Below are positions 18,754 to 26,986 of a stretch of 64,000 bases of DNA, piece by piece. The DNA is taken from contig NZ_RQRS01000021.1 of NCBI RefSeq assembly GCF_004335085.1, forward strand, positions 1 through 64,000. The letters run 5' to 3'. Under the pieces are notes generated by a model, which worked only from the letters and a program-made list of their open reading frames with translations, was not told where the DNA came from and searched no databases. The stretch comes from Pedobacter nototheniae. Its GTDB lineage: Bacteria; Bacteroidota; Bacteroidia; Sphingobacteriales; Sphingobacteriaceae. How positions within the stretch are numbered: the stretch's first letter is position 1; each line of letters begins with the position of its first letter. Position numbers and translations under genes: made by a program.

Positions 18754-18884
18754 TTCTTCTTATAATATTCAAAATTAGTCAAAATAAAATTGCTATTATG
18801 AATCATTCTTAATAAGAAAAATTATTACAGTTGCACAATAAATAGTGTTAAAAAATGTTAATAGTGTATAAAGATTTAAAAATC

Positions 18885-18971
18885 ATGAAATCTATTAAAA
18901 CCATATTTTCGCCAGCTGAATTTATTAGACGCCTCGGTTTAGCTAAAATATACTACTGGTTCAATAAGTAA
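18885..18971 (+). CDS. Candidate 28-residue basic peptide
   Basis: An ATG opens a 28-codon frame ending in TAA in the 290-bp gap between the metal pump and the M13 peptidase. The peptide MKSIKTIFSPAEFIRRLGLA plus KIYYWFNK is basic (net about +5) and partly hydrophobic, so it could be amphipathic. No promoter or Shine-Dalgarno sequence is clear, and no terminator separates it from the peptidase gene 74 bp downstream. A second tiny ORF at 41138 has a similar make-up: MK start and KIY near a Lys end. It may be a real small protein, a leader peptide or chance. Confidence 0.35.
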   Translation: MKSIKTIFSPAEFIRRLGLAKIYYWFNK

Positions 18972-19045
18972 TATTTCTATTATATTAATTATATATCATT
19001 TAGTATTTCCTAATTTTCGCTGTTATAACTAACTTTTAATAGCGA

Positions 19046-21082
19046 ATGAAATATCAACATTTAAAACGATACTTTGCATCATTGGGTATTATTGCGGCCA
19101 GTTTTTCTGCAAATGCACAAGTACCAAAAAAATTTATTGATCCTGCCAACATGGATCTTTCTGTTAAACCCGGAGATGATTTTTACAGATATGCAAGTGG
19201 TACCTGGATAAAAAATAATCCTGTGCCAGCAAAAGAAACCCGCTGGGGAAGTTTCAACGAACTTCGTGATTTCAATATCAACGCAGTAAAAAGCCTTGTA
19301 GAAGATGCCGCAGCCGACAAATCAGCGCCTGCTGGATCTGTTAAAAAACGTGTAGGCGATTTTTACAGTGCAGCTATGGATAGCTTAACCATTGAAAAGT
19401 TAGGCTACTCTCCTATTAAACCTGAACTTGAAAAAGTTAAACAACTAAAAGACATTAAAGGCATTTTAGATCATGTTGCGTATATGCGTACCAATGGTTT
19501 GGCTGGCGGCATGTTTGGTTTAGGCGTTGGGCAAGATCGTAAAAATGTAAATAAATACATGGTTAATCTTGGTCAGGGCGGCACTACCCTACCAGATCGT
19601 GATTATTATTTAAAAGATGATGCACGTAGCGTAAAAATCCGTGAGGCTTACAATACGTACATGGTTACATTATTTACCTTAACAGGAAGCACTCCTGCTG
19701 AGGCACAACAAAAAGCTACAACGGTTTTCAATATAGAAAAACAATTTGCCGAAGCGCAAATGAGCAGATTGGAAATGCGTGATCCTTACAAAACTTACAA
19801 CAAGTTTACCGTTGCCGAATTTAATAAAACCACTCCTGATATTAACTGGAATACTTATCTACCTAAATTCAAAATCAATGGTCAGGATACTATTTTAGTT
19901 TCTTCGCCTAAGTTTTTTGCCAGTTTAGATGGTATGCTTAAAAGTGTTTCCGTTGCGGATTGGAAAACCTACTTAGAATGGAATATTTTAAAAGGATCGG
20001 CTTCTAGCTTAAGTTCTCCTTTTGTTAAAGCGAGTTTTGCTTTTAACCAGGCACAAACCGGACAAAAAGTTCAAACTCCACGTTGGCAGCGCATGTCATC
20101 TTTAACTGATGGTACTATTGGCGAATTATTAGGACAGCTTTATGTTGCTAAATATTTTAAACCAGAGGCTAAGGAACGCATGAACCAGATGATTGTGAAT
20201 TTGCGTAAAGCATTTGAAATCAGAATTAATGGTTTAGAGTGGATGAGTGCTGAAACTAAACAAAAAGCTTTAGCAAAATTACACGCTTTTACACCTAAAG
20301 TGGGCTATCCAGAAAAATGGAAAAACTACGATGGATTGGTAATTAATAAAGGAACTTATTTCCAAAACCTAAAAAATGCCAGTGTTTGGGGATACAACGA
20401 AATGGTAAATCAATTGGGCAAACCAGTAGATCGTAAAAAATTCGGCATGACACCTCCAACGGTTAACGCATATTACAGCCCTACTTTAAATGAAATTGTT
20501 TTCCCTGCCGGAATTTTACAATTCCCATTCTTCGATCCAAATGCTGATGATGCCGTAAACTATGGTGGTATTGGTGCCGTAATTGGTCATGAAATGAGCC
20601 ATGGTTTTGATGATAGCGGAAGCCAATATGATGCAGCTGGTAATTTAAAAAACTGGTGGACACCGGAGGATAAAGCAAAATTTGAAGCGAAAACAAAAGC
20701 CCTCGGCGAGCAATTTGATGCTTACACTGTTTTAGATACCGTACACGTAATTGGTAAATTAACAATGGGCGAAAACATTGGAGATTTAGGTGGATTAAAC
20801 GCTGCTTATACTGCGTTTAAAATGACTAAAGAAGGCCAAAGCAATGAAAAAATCGACGGTTTTACTCCAGATCAACGTTTCTTTTTAGCTTGGGCGCAGG
20901 TTTGGAGAGGTAATATTTTACCAGAAAGTGCTGCACAGTTAATTAAAACTGATCCACATTCTCCAGGAGAATTCCGTACCATTGGTGCCCCTGTAAATAT
21001 GGATGCATGGTATGAAGCATTTGATGTTAAACCTGGTGATAAATTGTACAAAAAACCTGAAGATAGAATTAGAATGTGGTAA
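19046..21082 (+). CDS. pepO: M13 family metallopeptidase (neprilysin/PepO type)
   Basis: The 678-residue protein has a signal peptide (residues 1-25, cleaved after ANAQ-like SANA). The gluzincin site is VIGHEMSHGFDD, with HEMSH at about 515-519. The third ligand is in ENIGDLGG (about 576-583), and the C-terminal W at the end is also typical of M13. The N-terminal PGDDFYRYASGTWIKNNPVPA is the usual M13_N start. It should cleave oligopeptides in the periplasm. Transcription ends at a strong terminator at 21136-21167. Confidence 0.95.
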   Translation: MKYQHLKRYFASLGIIAASFSANAQVPKKFIDPANMDLSVKPGDDFYRYASGTWIKNNPVPAKETRWGSFNELRDFNINAVKSLVEDAAADKSAPAGSVKKRVGDFYSAAMDSLTIEKLGYSPIKPELEKVKQLKDIKGILDHVAYMRTNGLAGGMFGLGVGQDRKNVNKYMVNLGQGGTTLPDRDYYLKDDARSVKIREAYNTYMVTLFTLTGSTPAEAQQKATTVFNIEKQFAEAQMSRLEMRDPYKTYNKFTVAEFNKTTPDINWNTYLPKFKINGQDTILVSSPKFFASLDGMLKSVSVADWKTYLEWNILKGSASSLSSPFVKASFAFNQAQTGQKVQTPRWQRMSSLTDGTIGELLGQLYVAKYFKPEAKERMNQMIVNLRKAFEIRINGLEWMSAETKQKALAKLHAFTPKVGYPEKWKNYDGLVINKGTYFQNLKNASVWGYNEMVNQLGKPVDRKKFGMTPPTVNAYYSPTLNEIVFPAGILQFPFFDPNADDAVNYGGIGAVIGHEMSHGFDDSGSQYDAAGNLKNWWTPEDKAKFEAKTKALGEQFDAYTVLDTVHVIGKLTMGENIGDLGGLNAAYTAFKMTKEGQSNEKIDGFTPDQRFFLAWAQVWRGNILPESAAQLIKTDPHSPGEFRTIGAPVNMDAWYEAFDVKPGDKLYKKPEDRIRMW

Positions 21083-21135
21083 TCTTATTTCCCTAAAATA
21101 ATTCATCCCGAAGAGGAATATCAAACCTATATTAC

Positions 21136-21167
21136 AACGCCCTGAGTTTTCAGGGCGTTTTTTTATC
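21136..21167 (+). terminator. Strong Rho-independent terminator after pepO
   Basis: A perfect 10-bp stem, AACGCCCTGA (21136-21145) with TCAGGGCGTT (21150-21159), has a 4-nt loop and is followed by a run of T to 21165. It is about 55 bp after the pepO stop. Confidence 0.92.
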
Positions 21168-21225
21168 CCTTTTTTCATTACGATCTGATTTATCATTCTA
21201 TATTTGATAAAATAAAATTTACCCC

Positions 21226-22014
21226 ATGATAAAAGCATTTAAAGTGTTTTCTATTTTTTGTCTTTCCATGATTTCTATAGCCAGCATTGCCCAAAATAAA
21301 ATGCAAAGCTTGGATGAATTGGTTAACAAAACCGACCCTGCCTGGCCGCTTGTTCAAAAATGGATAGATTCTGCCAAGAACAAGATTGAAGTACTTGAAG
21401 TTGATTCTGCCAAAGCAAAGGATGCACTTTACAATGCACAAATTTCTACCTATTCTACCCTGGGCGCCGTTGTTTATAATACAGGTGGTATTATGATTGA
21501 TAACGGTTGGATAAGGATTCTTGGCTCGGGTAGCGCCAAATTAAACCGCACTTTACCTGAGTGGAATAAAGGCAAAACCATTACCGAATACGGCGATAAA
21601 CCTGGCTACCTTTTAGTTGCAGATGACGCCGCTGGCGGTTTCTTCGCTATTAATTATGGCGCTTTAGGTACTGATATTAAAAATGTTTATTATTTGGCAC
21701 CAAACAGCTTAAACTGGGAACCATTGGGCGCTGGTTATGGCGAATTTATTTTATTCTGTTTTGATAGCGACCTCAATAAATTTTATAAAGGATTGAGATG
21801 GTCAACATGGAATCAGTTTATAGCTAATTTAGATGGAAATAAATCTTATAGTTTTCGCCCTTATTTGTGGGAAAAAGAAGGAACAGACATTGAAAAGTGC
21901 AGCCGAAAATTAGTAGCTACAGAAGACCTTTATAAATTTAATATCATAAAACAAAAGGAGCTACAAGAAACACCAAAAACAGATAAGAAAGACGAGCAAA
22001 AAAATGAGCAATAA
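21226..22014 (+). CDS. Secreted DUF2625-like protein
   Basis: The 262-residue protein has a signal peptide ending at SIASIAQ. It shows the DUF2625 pattern: LVNKTDPAWPLVQKWI, STLGAVVYNTGGIMIDNGWIRILGSG, ADDAAGGFFAINYGALG and a WSTWNQF segment. The C-terminus is Lys/Gln-rich and disordered. The biochemical function of the family is unknown. It overlaps the next gene by 11 bp and forms a three-gene run with the TPR and DinB genes. Confidence 0.78.
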   Translation: MIKAFKVFSIFCLSMISIASIAQNKMQSLDELVNKTDPAWPLVQKWIDSAKNKIEVLEVDSAKAKDALYNAQISTYSTLGAVVYNTGGIMIDNGWIRILGSGSAKLNRTLPEWNKGKTITEYGDKPGYLLVADDAAGGFFAINYGALGTDIKNVYYLAPNSLNWEPLGAGYGEFILFCFDSDLNKFYKGLRWSTWNQFIANLDGNKSYSFRPYLWEKEGTDIEKCSRKLVATEDLYKFNIIKQKELQETPKTDKKDEQKNEQ

Positions 22015-22486
22015 AGTACCTGTAACAAGTCAAATTGCATGGTCTGCATTGATTATCCAATTTGTAATTATCTTTTTGCTGTATTATACCTTTCAGTATT
22101 TAGCATTTGTAGAACCTTTAATATCTGCTGCTGTTGCCTATGCAATGTTGGCTTTTATTCTTCGCAAAACAATTGCCAGCAATCACCGCAAAGGAATAGT
22201 ACTCATTAAACAACGTCAATTTTTACAATCTATCCCTTACTTTGAAAAAAGTATTGCCTCGCTTGAACAACACAGCTGGATAGATAAATACAGATTTATA
22301 ACGCTTTTTAGTTCTTCTAAACTATCTTATAAAGAAATGGATCTTTGCAATATTGCTTTCGCCTATAGCCAAATTGGCGATGGAGAAAACGCCATTATCT
22401 ATTACGAAAAAGCTATGGCTTTAAACTCTAACAATGGGTTGGCAATTGCCGGGCTAAACATGTTGAATGCCACAAAACAGAAATAA
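22004..22486 (+). CDS. Membrane-anchored TPR-like protein
   Basis: This 160-residue protein has two N-terminal membrane segments (about 13-55). Two TPR-like helical pairs follow: GIVLIKQRQFLQSIPYFEKSIASLE and LCNIAFAYSQIGDGENAIIYYEKAMALN, the latter close to the TPR consensus. It may hold partner proteins at the inner membrane. The ATG lies inside the end of the DUF2625 gene, so translation is probably coupled. No catalytic motif is visible. Confidence 0.7.
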   Translation: MSNKVPVTSQIAWSALIIQFVIIFLLYYTFQYLAFVEPLISAAVAYAMLAFILRKTIASNHRKGIVLIKQRQFLQSIPYFEKSIASLEQHSWIDKYRFITLFSSSKLSYKEMDLCNIAFAYSQIGDGENAIIYYEKAMALNSNNGLAIAGLNMLNATKQK

Positions 22487-22487
22487 A

Positions 22488-22943
22488 ATGCACCCTACTA
22501 TACTACAGATAAAGAATACCCGTAAATACATTCTCGAATTGGTTAAGGATTTATCCGTAGAGCAATTAAATAAGGTGCCCAATGGTTTTAACAACAACAT
22601 CATTTGGAATATTGCACACCTTACAGCTGCACAACAAAATATGTGTTACGTAAGATCGGGACTAAATATTACCATTGATAACCAATATTTTGAACCCTTT
22701 TTAAGTGGAACCAAACCTGAAAAACTCTTTAATTCAGCAGAAATAGATTCCATTTACGAGGTGCTTTTAAGGAGTATGGATAGGCTTGATGAAGACTATT
22801 CAAACGGTATTTTTAAACAATTTGAGCCCTGGGATAAGCGTTATGGAATGAAACTAACCTCAATAGAAGATGCCATTAACTTTGTTCCCTTTCATGAAGG
22901 GATGCATTTGGGTTACATTATGGCTTTGAAAAAACTGGTGTAA
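22488..22943 (+). CDS. DinB family protein
   Basis: I chose the ATG at 22488, one base after the previous stop, giving 151 residues. An in-frame ATG at 22467 would add seven residues and overlap the TPR gene. The four-helix DinB pattern carries the metal triad: His in NIAHLTAAQ and two His in FHEGMHLGYI. Members include thiol-dependent transferases (bacillithiol or mycothiol type) and many uncharacterised proteins. A bshB1 gene at 54245 shows bacillithiol is probably made here, but a link is only a guess. Confidence 0.82.
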   Translation: MHPTILQIKNTRKYILELVKDLSVEQLNKVPNGFNNNIIWNIAHLTAAQQNMCYVRSGLNITIDNQYFEPFLSGTKPEKLFNSAEIDSIYEVLLRSMDRLDEDYSNGIFKQFEPWDKRYGMKLTSIEDAINFVPFHEGMHLGYIMALKKLV

Positions 22944-22944
22944 G

Positions 22945-23283
22945 CTAGTTATATTTTGCCTGCGTCTTTTTTGGCAGCTTGGCCAATACCAAAGCCCTCG
23001 AATCTGCAACTCTACTCTTTAATTCAGGATCAGGCAGCACTTCTAAGTTTTCTATCTGTATCCATTGGCGCTTTGCCATATGAAAAGCCTGCTTAATACC
23101 ATAACGAGCTGTTAATATATCAAAATCATCAGGATTACACTTTATAGAAAAACGACTTCCCTCTTCTATCGCTATTATAACAAATATTTTCTCTTCAATC
23201 ATAAAGCATAAGTGCTCCCATTTCATCCCTTCAGTTGTACCCGGCAAGCTTAAACAATATTCTCTAAAAGTTTCTATATCCAT
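22945..23283 (-). CDS. MmcQ/YjbR family protein
   Basis: The 112-residue protein has the family pattern. MDIETFREYCLSLPGTTEGMKWEHLCFMIEEKIFV is followed by FSIKCNPDDFDIL, and a WIQIE strand ends it. The fold is described as a double-wing, CyaY-like fold with a proposed DNA-binding role, but function is not established. It is convergent with the DinB gene, with only one base between stops. Confidence 0.85.
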   Translation of the reverse strand: MDIETFREYCLSLPGTTEGMKWEHLCFMIEEKIFVIIAIEEGSRFSIKCNPDDFDILTARYGIKQAFHMAKRQWIQIENLEVLPDPELKSRVADSRALVLAKLPKKTQAKYN

Positions 23284-23385
23284 TTTAGTTGAGTTGTATC
23301 CATTATGCCGAAATCATTTCAGCATTCCAAATATCCAAAATATTTACGTAATCATAAAAAATCCGTTTAATCGCATTCAAAAACT

Positions 23386-23393
23386 TATTTTTG
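23386..23393 (+). promoter_or_regulatory. -7 box TATTTTTG next to the mnmD start
   Basis: TATTTTTG matches TAnnTTTG and ends only 4 bp before the ATG of mnmD. If it is used, the transcript would start at or within the start codon and be leaderless. The -33 is weak (TTTA, 16 bp upstream). Confidence 0.4.
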
Positions 23394-23397
23394 AACC

Positions 23398-24060
23398 ATG
23401 AATATTTTAACACCAACCGCCGATGGATCTAACACTTTATACAACGAAACCATTGGCGAACATTACCATAGTAAACACGGCGCTTTACAAGAAAGTAAAC
23501 ATGTTTTTATTGATGCAGGATTAAAGTTTGCTAGTAATGAAAAATCTGAAATCTCTATTTTAGAAGTTGGTTTTGGAACCGGATTAAACTTTATTTTAAG
23601 TTTCGAATATTGTACTGTACATAATTTAAAATTAGATTATACCAGCATAGAAGCCTTTCCATTAACTATTGATGTGATAAACCAAACAGGTTACGCTGCT
23701 TATGTGAATACAGAAATATGGAATAATTTTATTACGCACTATGATAATACCTTAGTAGCTTCTCAAAGTTTATCGCCGCTGTGCAACCTGGAAATCCCTC
23801 ATACAACCCTTGCCGATTTTACAACAGATAAAAAATTTGATATAATTTATTACGATGCGTTTTCTGTTCAGCATCAACCAGAAATGTGGACGGATGAAAT
23901 TATTGCCAAAGCTTGTGGTTTCTTAAAACCCGGTGGTACATTTGTTACCTACGCCATAACAGGAAAACTTAAAAGAGCGGTAAAGGCTTGTGGTTTTACA
24001 ATAGAAAAACTTCCTGGTGCGCCCGGTAAAAGAGAAATGCTGAGAGCCTTAAAAAATTAA
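23398..24060 (+). CDS. mnmD: tRNA 5-methylaminomethyl-2-thiouridine methyltransferase, stand-alone MnmD
   Basis: The 220-residue protein contains the SAM motif ILEVGFGTGLNF and the DUF752 signature YYDAFSVQHQPEMWTDEI. PGAPGKREMLRA closes the protein. In Escherichia coli the MnmD and MnmC1 oxidase domains are fused. Here only the methyltransferase is present, as in many Bacteroidetes and Gram-positives. It makes mnm5s2U at the wobble position of certain tRNAs. Confidence 0.9.
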   Translation: MNILTPTADGSNTLYNETIGEHYHSKHGALQESKHVFIDAGLKFASNEKSEISILEVGFGTGLNFILSFEYCTVHNLKLDYTSIEAFPLTIDVINQTGYAAYVNTEIWNNFITHYDNTLVASQSLSPLCNLEIPHTTLADFTTDKKFDIIYYDAFSVQHQPEMWTDEIIAKACGFLKPGGTFVTYAITGKLKRAVKACGFTIEKLPGAPGKREMLRALKN

Positions 24061-24168
24061 TCTTCCTACTCCTTTTTGCTCTGGTTATTATAAATTGACA
24101 CTTTTTATACGCCCGCTTAAAACTCCTAACAATTTGATTTGTTAATGTATCATTAGGAATTAAATATT

Positions 24169-25116
24169 ATGGAAAAACGAATTTTAGGAAAGTCTGATTT
24201 AAATATAGCACCAATAGTTTTTGGAGGAAATGTTTTTGGCTGGACAGTTAATGAACAAAAATCATTTGAAATATTAGACCATTTTATTGGTGAGGGTTTC
24301 AACTTTATAGATACTGCCGATGTATACTCTCGTTGGGTACCTGGTAATGAGGGTGGCGAATCAGAAAAAATTATTGGTAATTGGCTTAGTAAGCAAAATA
24401 AACGCCATGACGTAATTATAGCCACCAAAGTTGGCTCTGATATGGGGAATGGAAAATCACTTAAAAAAGATTACATTATTAATGAGGTAGAGCATTCTTT
24501 AAGTCGTTTAAAAACTGATTACATCGATCTTTATTTTTCTCATTTTGATGATGAAACCACACCCGTTGAAGAAACATTAAGTGCTTATGATGCTTTAATT
24601 AAGGCAGGAAAAGTTAGGTGGATTGGCGCTTCAAACTTCTCTGCTGATCGATTAAAAGAATCTTTACTGTTTTCTAATCAGCATAGTTTACCACAATATC
24701 AAGTTTACCAACCAGGTTACAACTTATTTGATAGAGAAGATTTTGAACGTGACCATGAAAAGATTTGCCTCGAACACGGCTTAGGTGTTGTTACCTATTA
24801 CTCTTTAGCTAGTGGTTTTTTAACAGGGAAATACCGCAGCGAAGACGACTTAAATAAAAGCCAACGTGGTGGTGGCATTAAAAAATACCTTAACGAACGT
24901 GGATTTAATATTTTAAAGGCTTTAGATCAAGTTGCTGAAACACATAACACTCAACCTGCGGCAGTTGCCCTGGCCAGGTTAATTTACCACCCATCAATTA
25001 CGGCACCAATTGCCAGCGTTACAGATTTAAGTCAACTAAAATCTTTTACCGATGCAGCCAACCTAAAACTCAGTCCCACTGATATTTCATTATTAAATAA
25101 AGCAAGCATCTATTAG
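24169..25116 (+). CDS. Aldo/keto reductase
   Basis: This 315-residue TIM-barrel protein has FNFIDTADVYSRW (catalytic Asp and Tyr). It also has TKVG (catalytic Lys), LYFSHFDD (His) and WIGASNFS, the usual AKR motifs. The NADPH-dependent substrate is not identifiable; general stress protein 69-like and YghZ-like members are closest in style. It is a single-gene unit with its own terminator downstream. Confidence 0.92.
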   Translation: MEKRILGKSDLNIAPIVFGGNVFGWTVNEQKSFEILDHFIGEGFNFIDTADVYSRWVPGNEGGESEKIIGNWLSKQNKRHDVIIATKVGSDMGNGKSLKKDYIINEVEHSLSRLKTDYIDLYFSHFDDETTPVEETLSAYDALIKAGKVRWIGASNFSADRLKESLLFSNQHSLPQYQVYQPGYNLFDREDFERDHEKICLEHGLGVVTYYSLASGFLTGKYRSEDDLNKSQRGGGIKKYLNERGFNILKALDQVAETHNTQPAAVALARLIYHPSITAPIASVTDLSQLKSFTDAANLKLSPTDISLLNKASIY

Positions 25117-25134
25117 AAAAAATATTATATATTT

Positions 25135-25167
25135 AAATGCCTGATTAAAACAATTAGTCGGGCATTT
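25135..25167 (+). terminator. Terminator after the aldo/keto reductase
   Basis: A 10-bp stem (AAATGCCTGA at 25135-25144 with TCGGGCATTT at 25158-25167, one G-T wobble) has a 13-nt loop and a short T run. It lies 20 bp after the stop codon. Confidence 0.75.
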
Positions 25168-25194
25168 TGTATATAACGGGACATTAAAAAATCT

Positions 25195-26307
25195 ATGAAA
25201 ACTACCGGACTATCATTTCTTCCTAAATTGGCCCTTGTATTATTTTGCCTTATCAGCATAACTTACATCGCAATACTGGGGCAATCGTTGCTTGCACCTC
25301 TATTATTTTCATTTTTAATGGCGTTATTGCTTTTACCAGCAGCCACCTTTATGGAAAAGAGATTTAGATTTAAACGCAGCTTATCCACTATTTTCTCTGT
25401 TATATTAATGATTGCCGTTATTGGTGGCATCATATTTTTCTTTGGCAACCAACTTACAGATTTATGGCAAGATTGGCCCTTATTAAAAGAAAAGGCAAAT
25501 GTTTCTTTCCACGAGTTACAACACTGGATTTCCTCCACCTTTCATGTAAATACCGAAAAACAAATTTCTTATTTAAATGATAGCGCAGAAAAAGCACTGG
25601 CAACAAGTGCTACTGTGGTTGCTGCAACCCTAGCTACCTTATCATCAACATTTTTATTTTTAGGCTTTACGCTATTATTCACCTTCTTTCTTTTAAACTA
25701 TCGCCACATATTATTCACCTTTTTAACATCGGTTTTTAAAGAAGAACATAGAGAAAAAGTAACAGAAATTGTAGGGCAAATTCAAAGTATTATCAAGAAA
25801 TACATTATCGGTTTATTTCTTCAAATGCTTATTGTTACCGTTTTAATGATTACTGTTTTATCTATTCTGGGCGTAAAGTATGCTGTACTATTGGGCTTAG
25901 TGGCAGGCATTTTTAATGTGGTGCCCTATCTGGGTATTTTCTCAGCCTTATTGGTAAGCTGTTTAATTACGTTTGCTACAGCTGGTGCTACTAAAGTTTT
26001 GTTAGTTTTAATTGCCTTTGTTGGGGTACACGCTATAGATGGAAACATCCTTATGCCACTTGTAGTAGGCTCTAAAGTAAAAATTAATGCATTAATTGCT
26101 TTTATAGGCATTGTTGTAGGCGAAATGATATGGGGTATTTCGGGTATGTTTTTATGTATTCCTTATTTAGCAATGCTAAAAATTATTTTCGATAGAGTGG
26201 AAGAATTGCAGCCGTGGGGGCATTTAATGGGTGAAGGTGTTAAACCTTTAAAGAAAAGGAAAGTCTACCAGATTACTAAGAAAATAAAACTCGAAGAAAA
26301 AGAATAA
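25195..26307 (+). CDS. AI-2E family transporter (TqsA/PerM-like permease)
   Basis: The 370-residue membrane protein has about eight hydrophobic segments in the family arrangement. It shows the conserved GIFNVVPYLGIFSALL, AIDGNILMPLVVGSKVKINALIAFIGIVVGEMIWGISGMFLCIP at about 270-325. Some members export autoinducer-2 and others act as Na+/Li+ antiporters, so the transported species is open. The next gene starts immediately at the stop. Confidence 0.88.
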   Translation: MKTTGLSFLPKLALVLFCLISITYIAILGQSLLAPLLFSFLMALLLLPAATFMEKRFRFKRSLSTIFSVILMIAVIGGIIFFFGNQLTDLWQDWPLLKEKANVSFHELQHWISSTFHVNTEKQISYLNDSAEKALATSATVVAATLATLSSTFLFLGFTLLFTFFLLNYRHILFTFLTSVFKEEHREKVTEIVGQIQSIIKKYIIGLFLQMLIVTVLMITVLSILGVKYAVLLGLVAGIFNVVPYLGIFSALLVSCLITFATAGATKVLLVLIAFVGVHAIDGNILMPLVVGSKVKINALIAFIGIVVGEMIWGISGMFLCIPYLAMLKIIFDRVEELQPWGHLMGEGVKPLKKRKVYQITKKIKLEEKE

Positions 26308-26604
26308 ATGGCCGAAAATAGATCGCCACACATATTAAGTACCTCTGCCAATTTATTAGGTATATGCTTTATAGTGCTAACATCACTAAAGAAATTAAAC
26401 CTTACTGATGGTTCTTTAATTGATGAATTTGCGGTTTTAGCTGTCGTTATCTTTATGACGAGCTGTATCCTTTCCTTCATTTCCATGCGTAGAGAAAGAC
26501 TTGCCAGTAAAAAGCTGGAGAAAATTGCTGACATTGTTTTTCTCTCCGGCCTTGTGGTATTATTCGTCGCAACAATTTTAATTGCCTTTAATATCATTAA
26601 ATAA
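26308..26604 (+). CDS. Small two-to-three-helix membrane protein of unknown function
   Basis: The 98-residue protein starts on the base after the AI-2E transporter stop, so translation coupling is likely. It has hydrophobic segments at about 12-27, 40-56 and 74-96. A basic stretch, RRERLASKKLEK, lies before the last segment. I do not recognise a family. The context suggests an accessory of the upstream permease, but nothing proves it. Confidence 0.65.
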   Translation: MAENRSPHILSTSANLLGICFIVLTSLKKLNLTDGSLIDEFAVLAVVIFMTSCILSFISMRRERLASKKLEKIADIVFLSGLVVLFVATILIAFNIIK

Positions 26605-26616
26605 TAGCCTTACCGC

Positions 26617-26826
26617 TAAAAGCATATATCGACATCGTCAAAGCATATGTTGCATCGCTAAAAGCATATATCGACATCTTCAAAGCATATGTTGCATCGC
26701 CAAAAGCATATACCGACATCCTCAAAGCATATGTTGCATCGCTAAAAGCATATATCGACAACCTCAAAGCATATGTTCTATCGCTAAAAGCATATATCGA
26801 CATCTTCAAAGCATATGTTGCATCGC
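26617..26826. repeat. 42-bp minisatellite, five copies of two alternating 21-bp halves
   Basis: The block is exactly 5 x 42 bp. Each unit is TAAAAGCATATATCGACATC plus one variable base, then TCAAAGCATATGTTGCATCGC. Both halves share AAAGCATAT and are related to each other, so a 21-bp unit was duplicated and diverged before the pair was amplified. The period is a multiple of three, so long open frames appear on both strands. One forward frame (KAYIDIF/KAYVASL heptads) is fully open but lacks a start codon. The repeat follows directly after the small membrane gene. Confidence 0.93.
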
Positions 26827-26935
26827 CAAAAGGATTAAATTACAATCGCCTTAAATGTTCTTATATATCTTATATGGTCAAAAATAACATTTGATGCTAC
26901 TTACACTACCAAACCATTTCGCTTAAATCATTTAT

Positions 26936-26967
26936 TTTGGTAGCTGCACTATGTTTTGGTAATTTAG
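26936..26967 (+). promoter_or_regulatory. Promoter of mazG-truA
   Basis: TTTG (26936-26939), a 20-bp spacer and TAATTTAG (26960-26967) match the Bacteroidetes TTTG / TAnnTTTG promoter with one mismatch in the -7 box. The ATG of mazG is 19 bp further on. Confidence 0.5.
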
Positions 26968-26986
26968 CAACTTAAAGAATTTTACA

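Noticed and set aside
26617..26826. CRISPR array
   Set aside because: Both 21-bp halves are repeated, there are no unique spacers and no cas genes.
26582..26854. 90-codon plus-strand and 70-codon minus-strand ORFs over the minisatellite
   Set aside because: Open frames on both strands follow automatically from a 21-bp period without stops. The plus one overlaps the end of the small membrane gene. Kept as a finding only.
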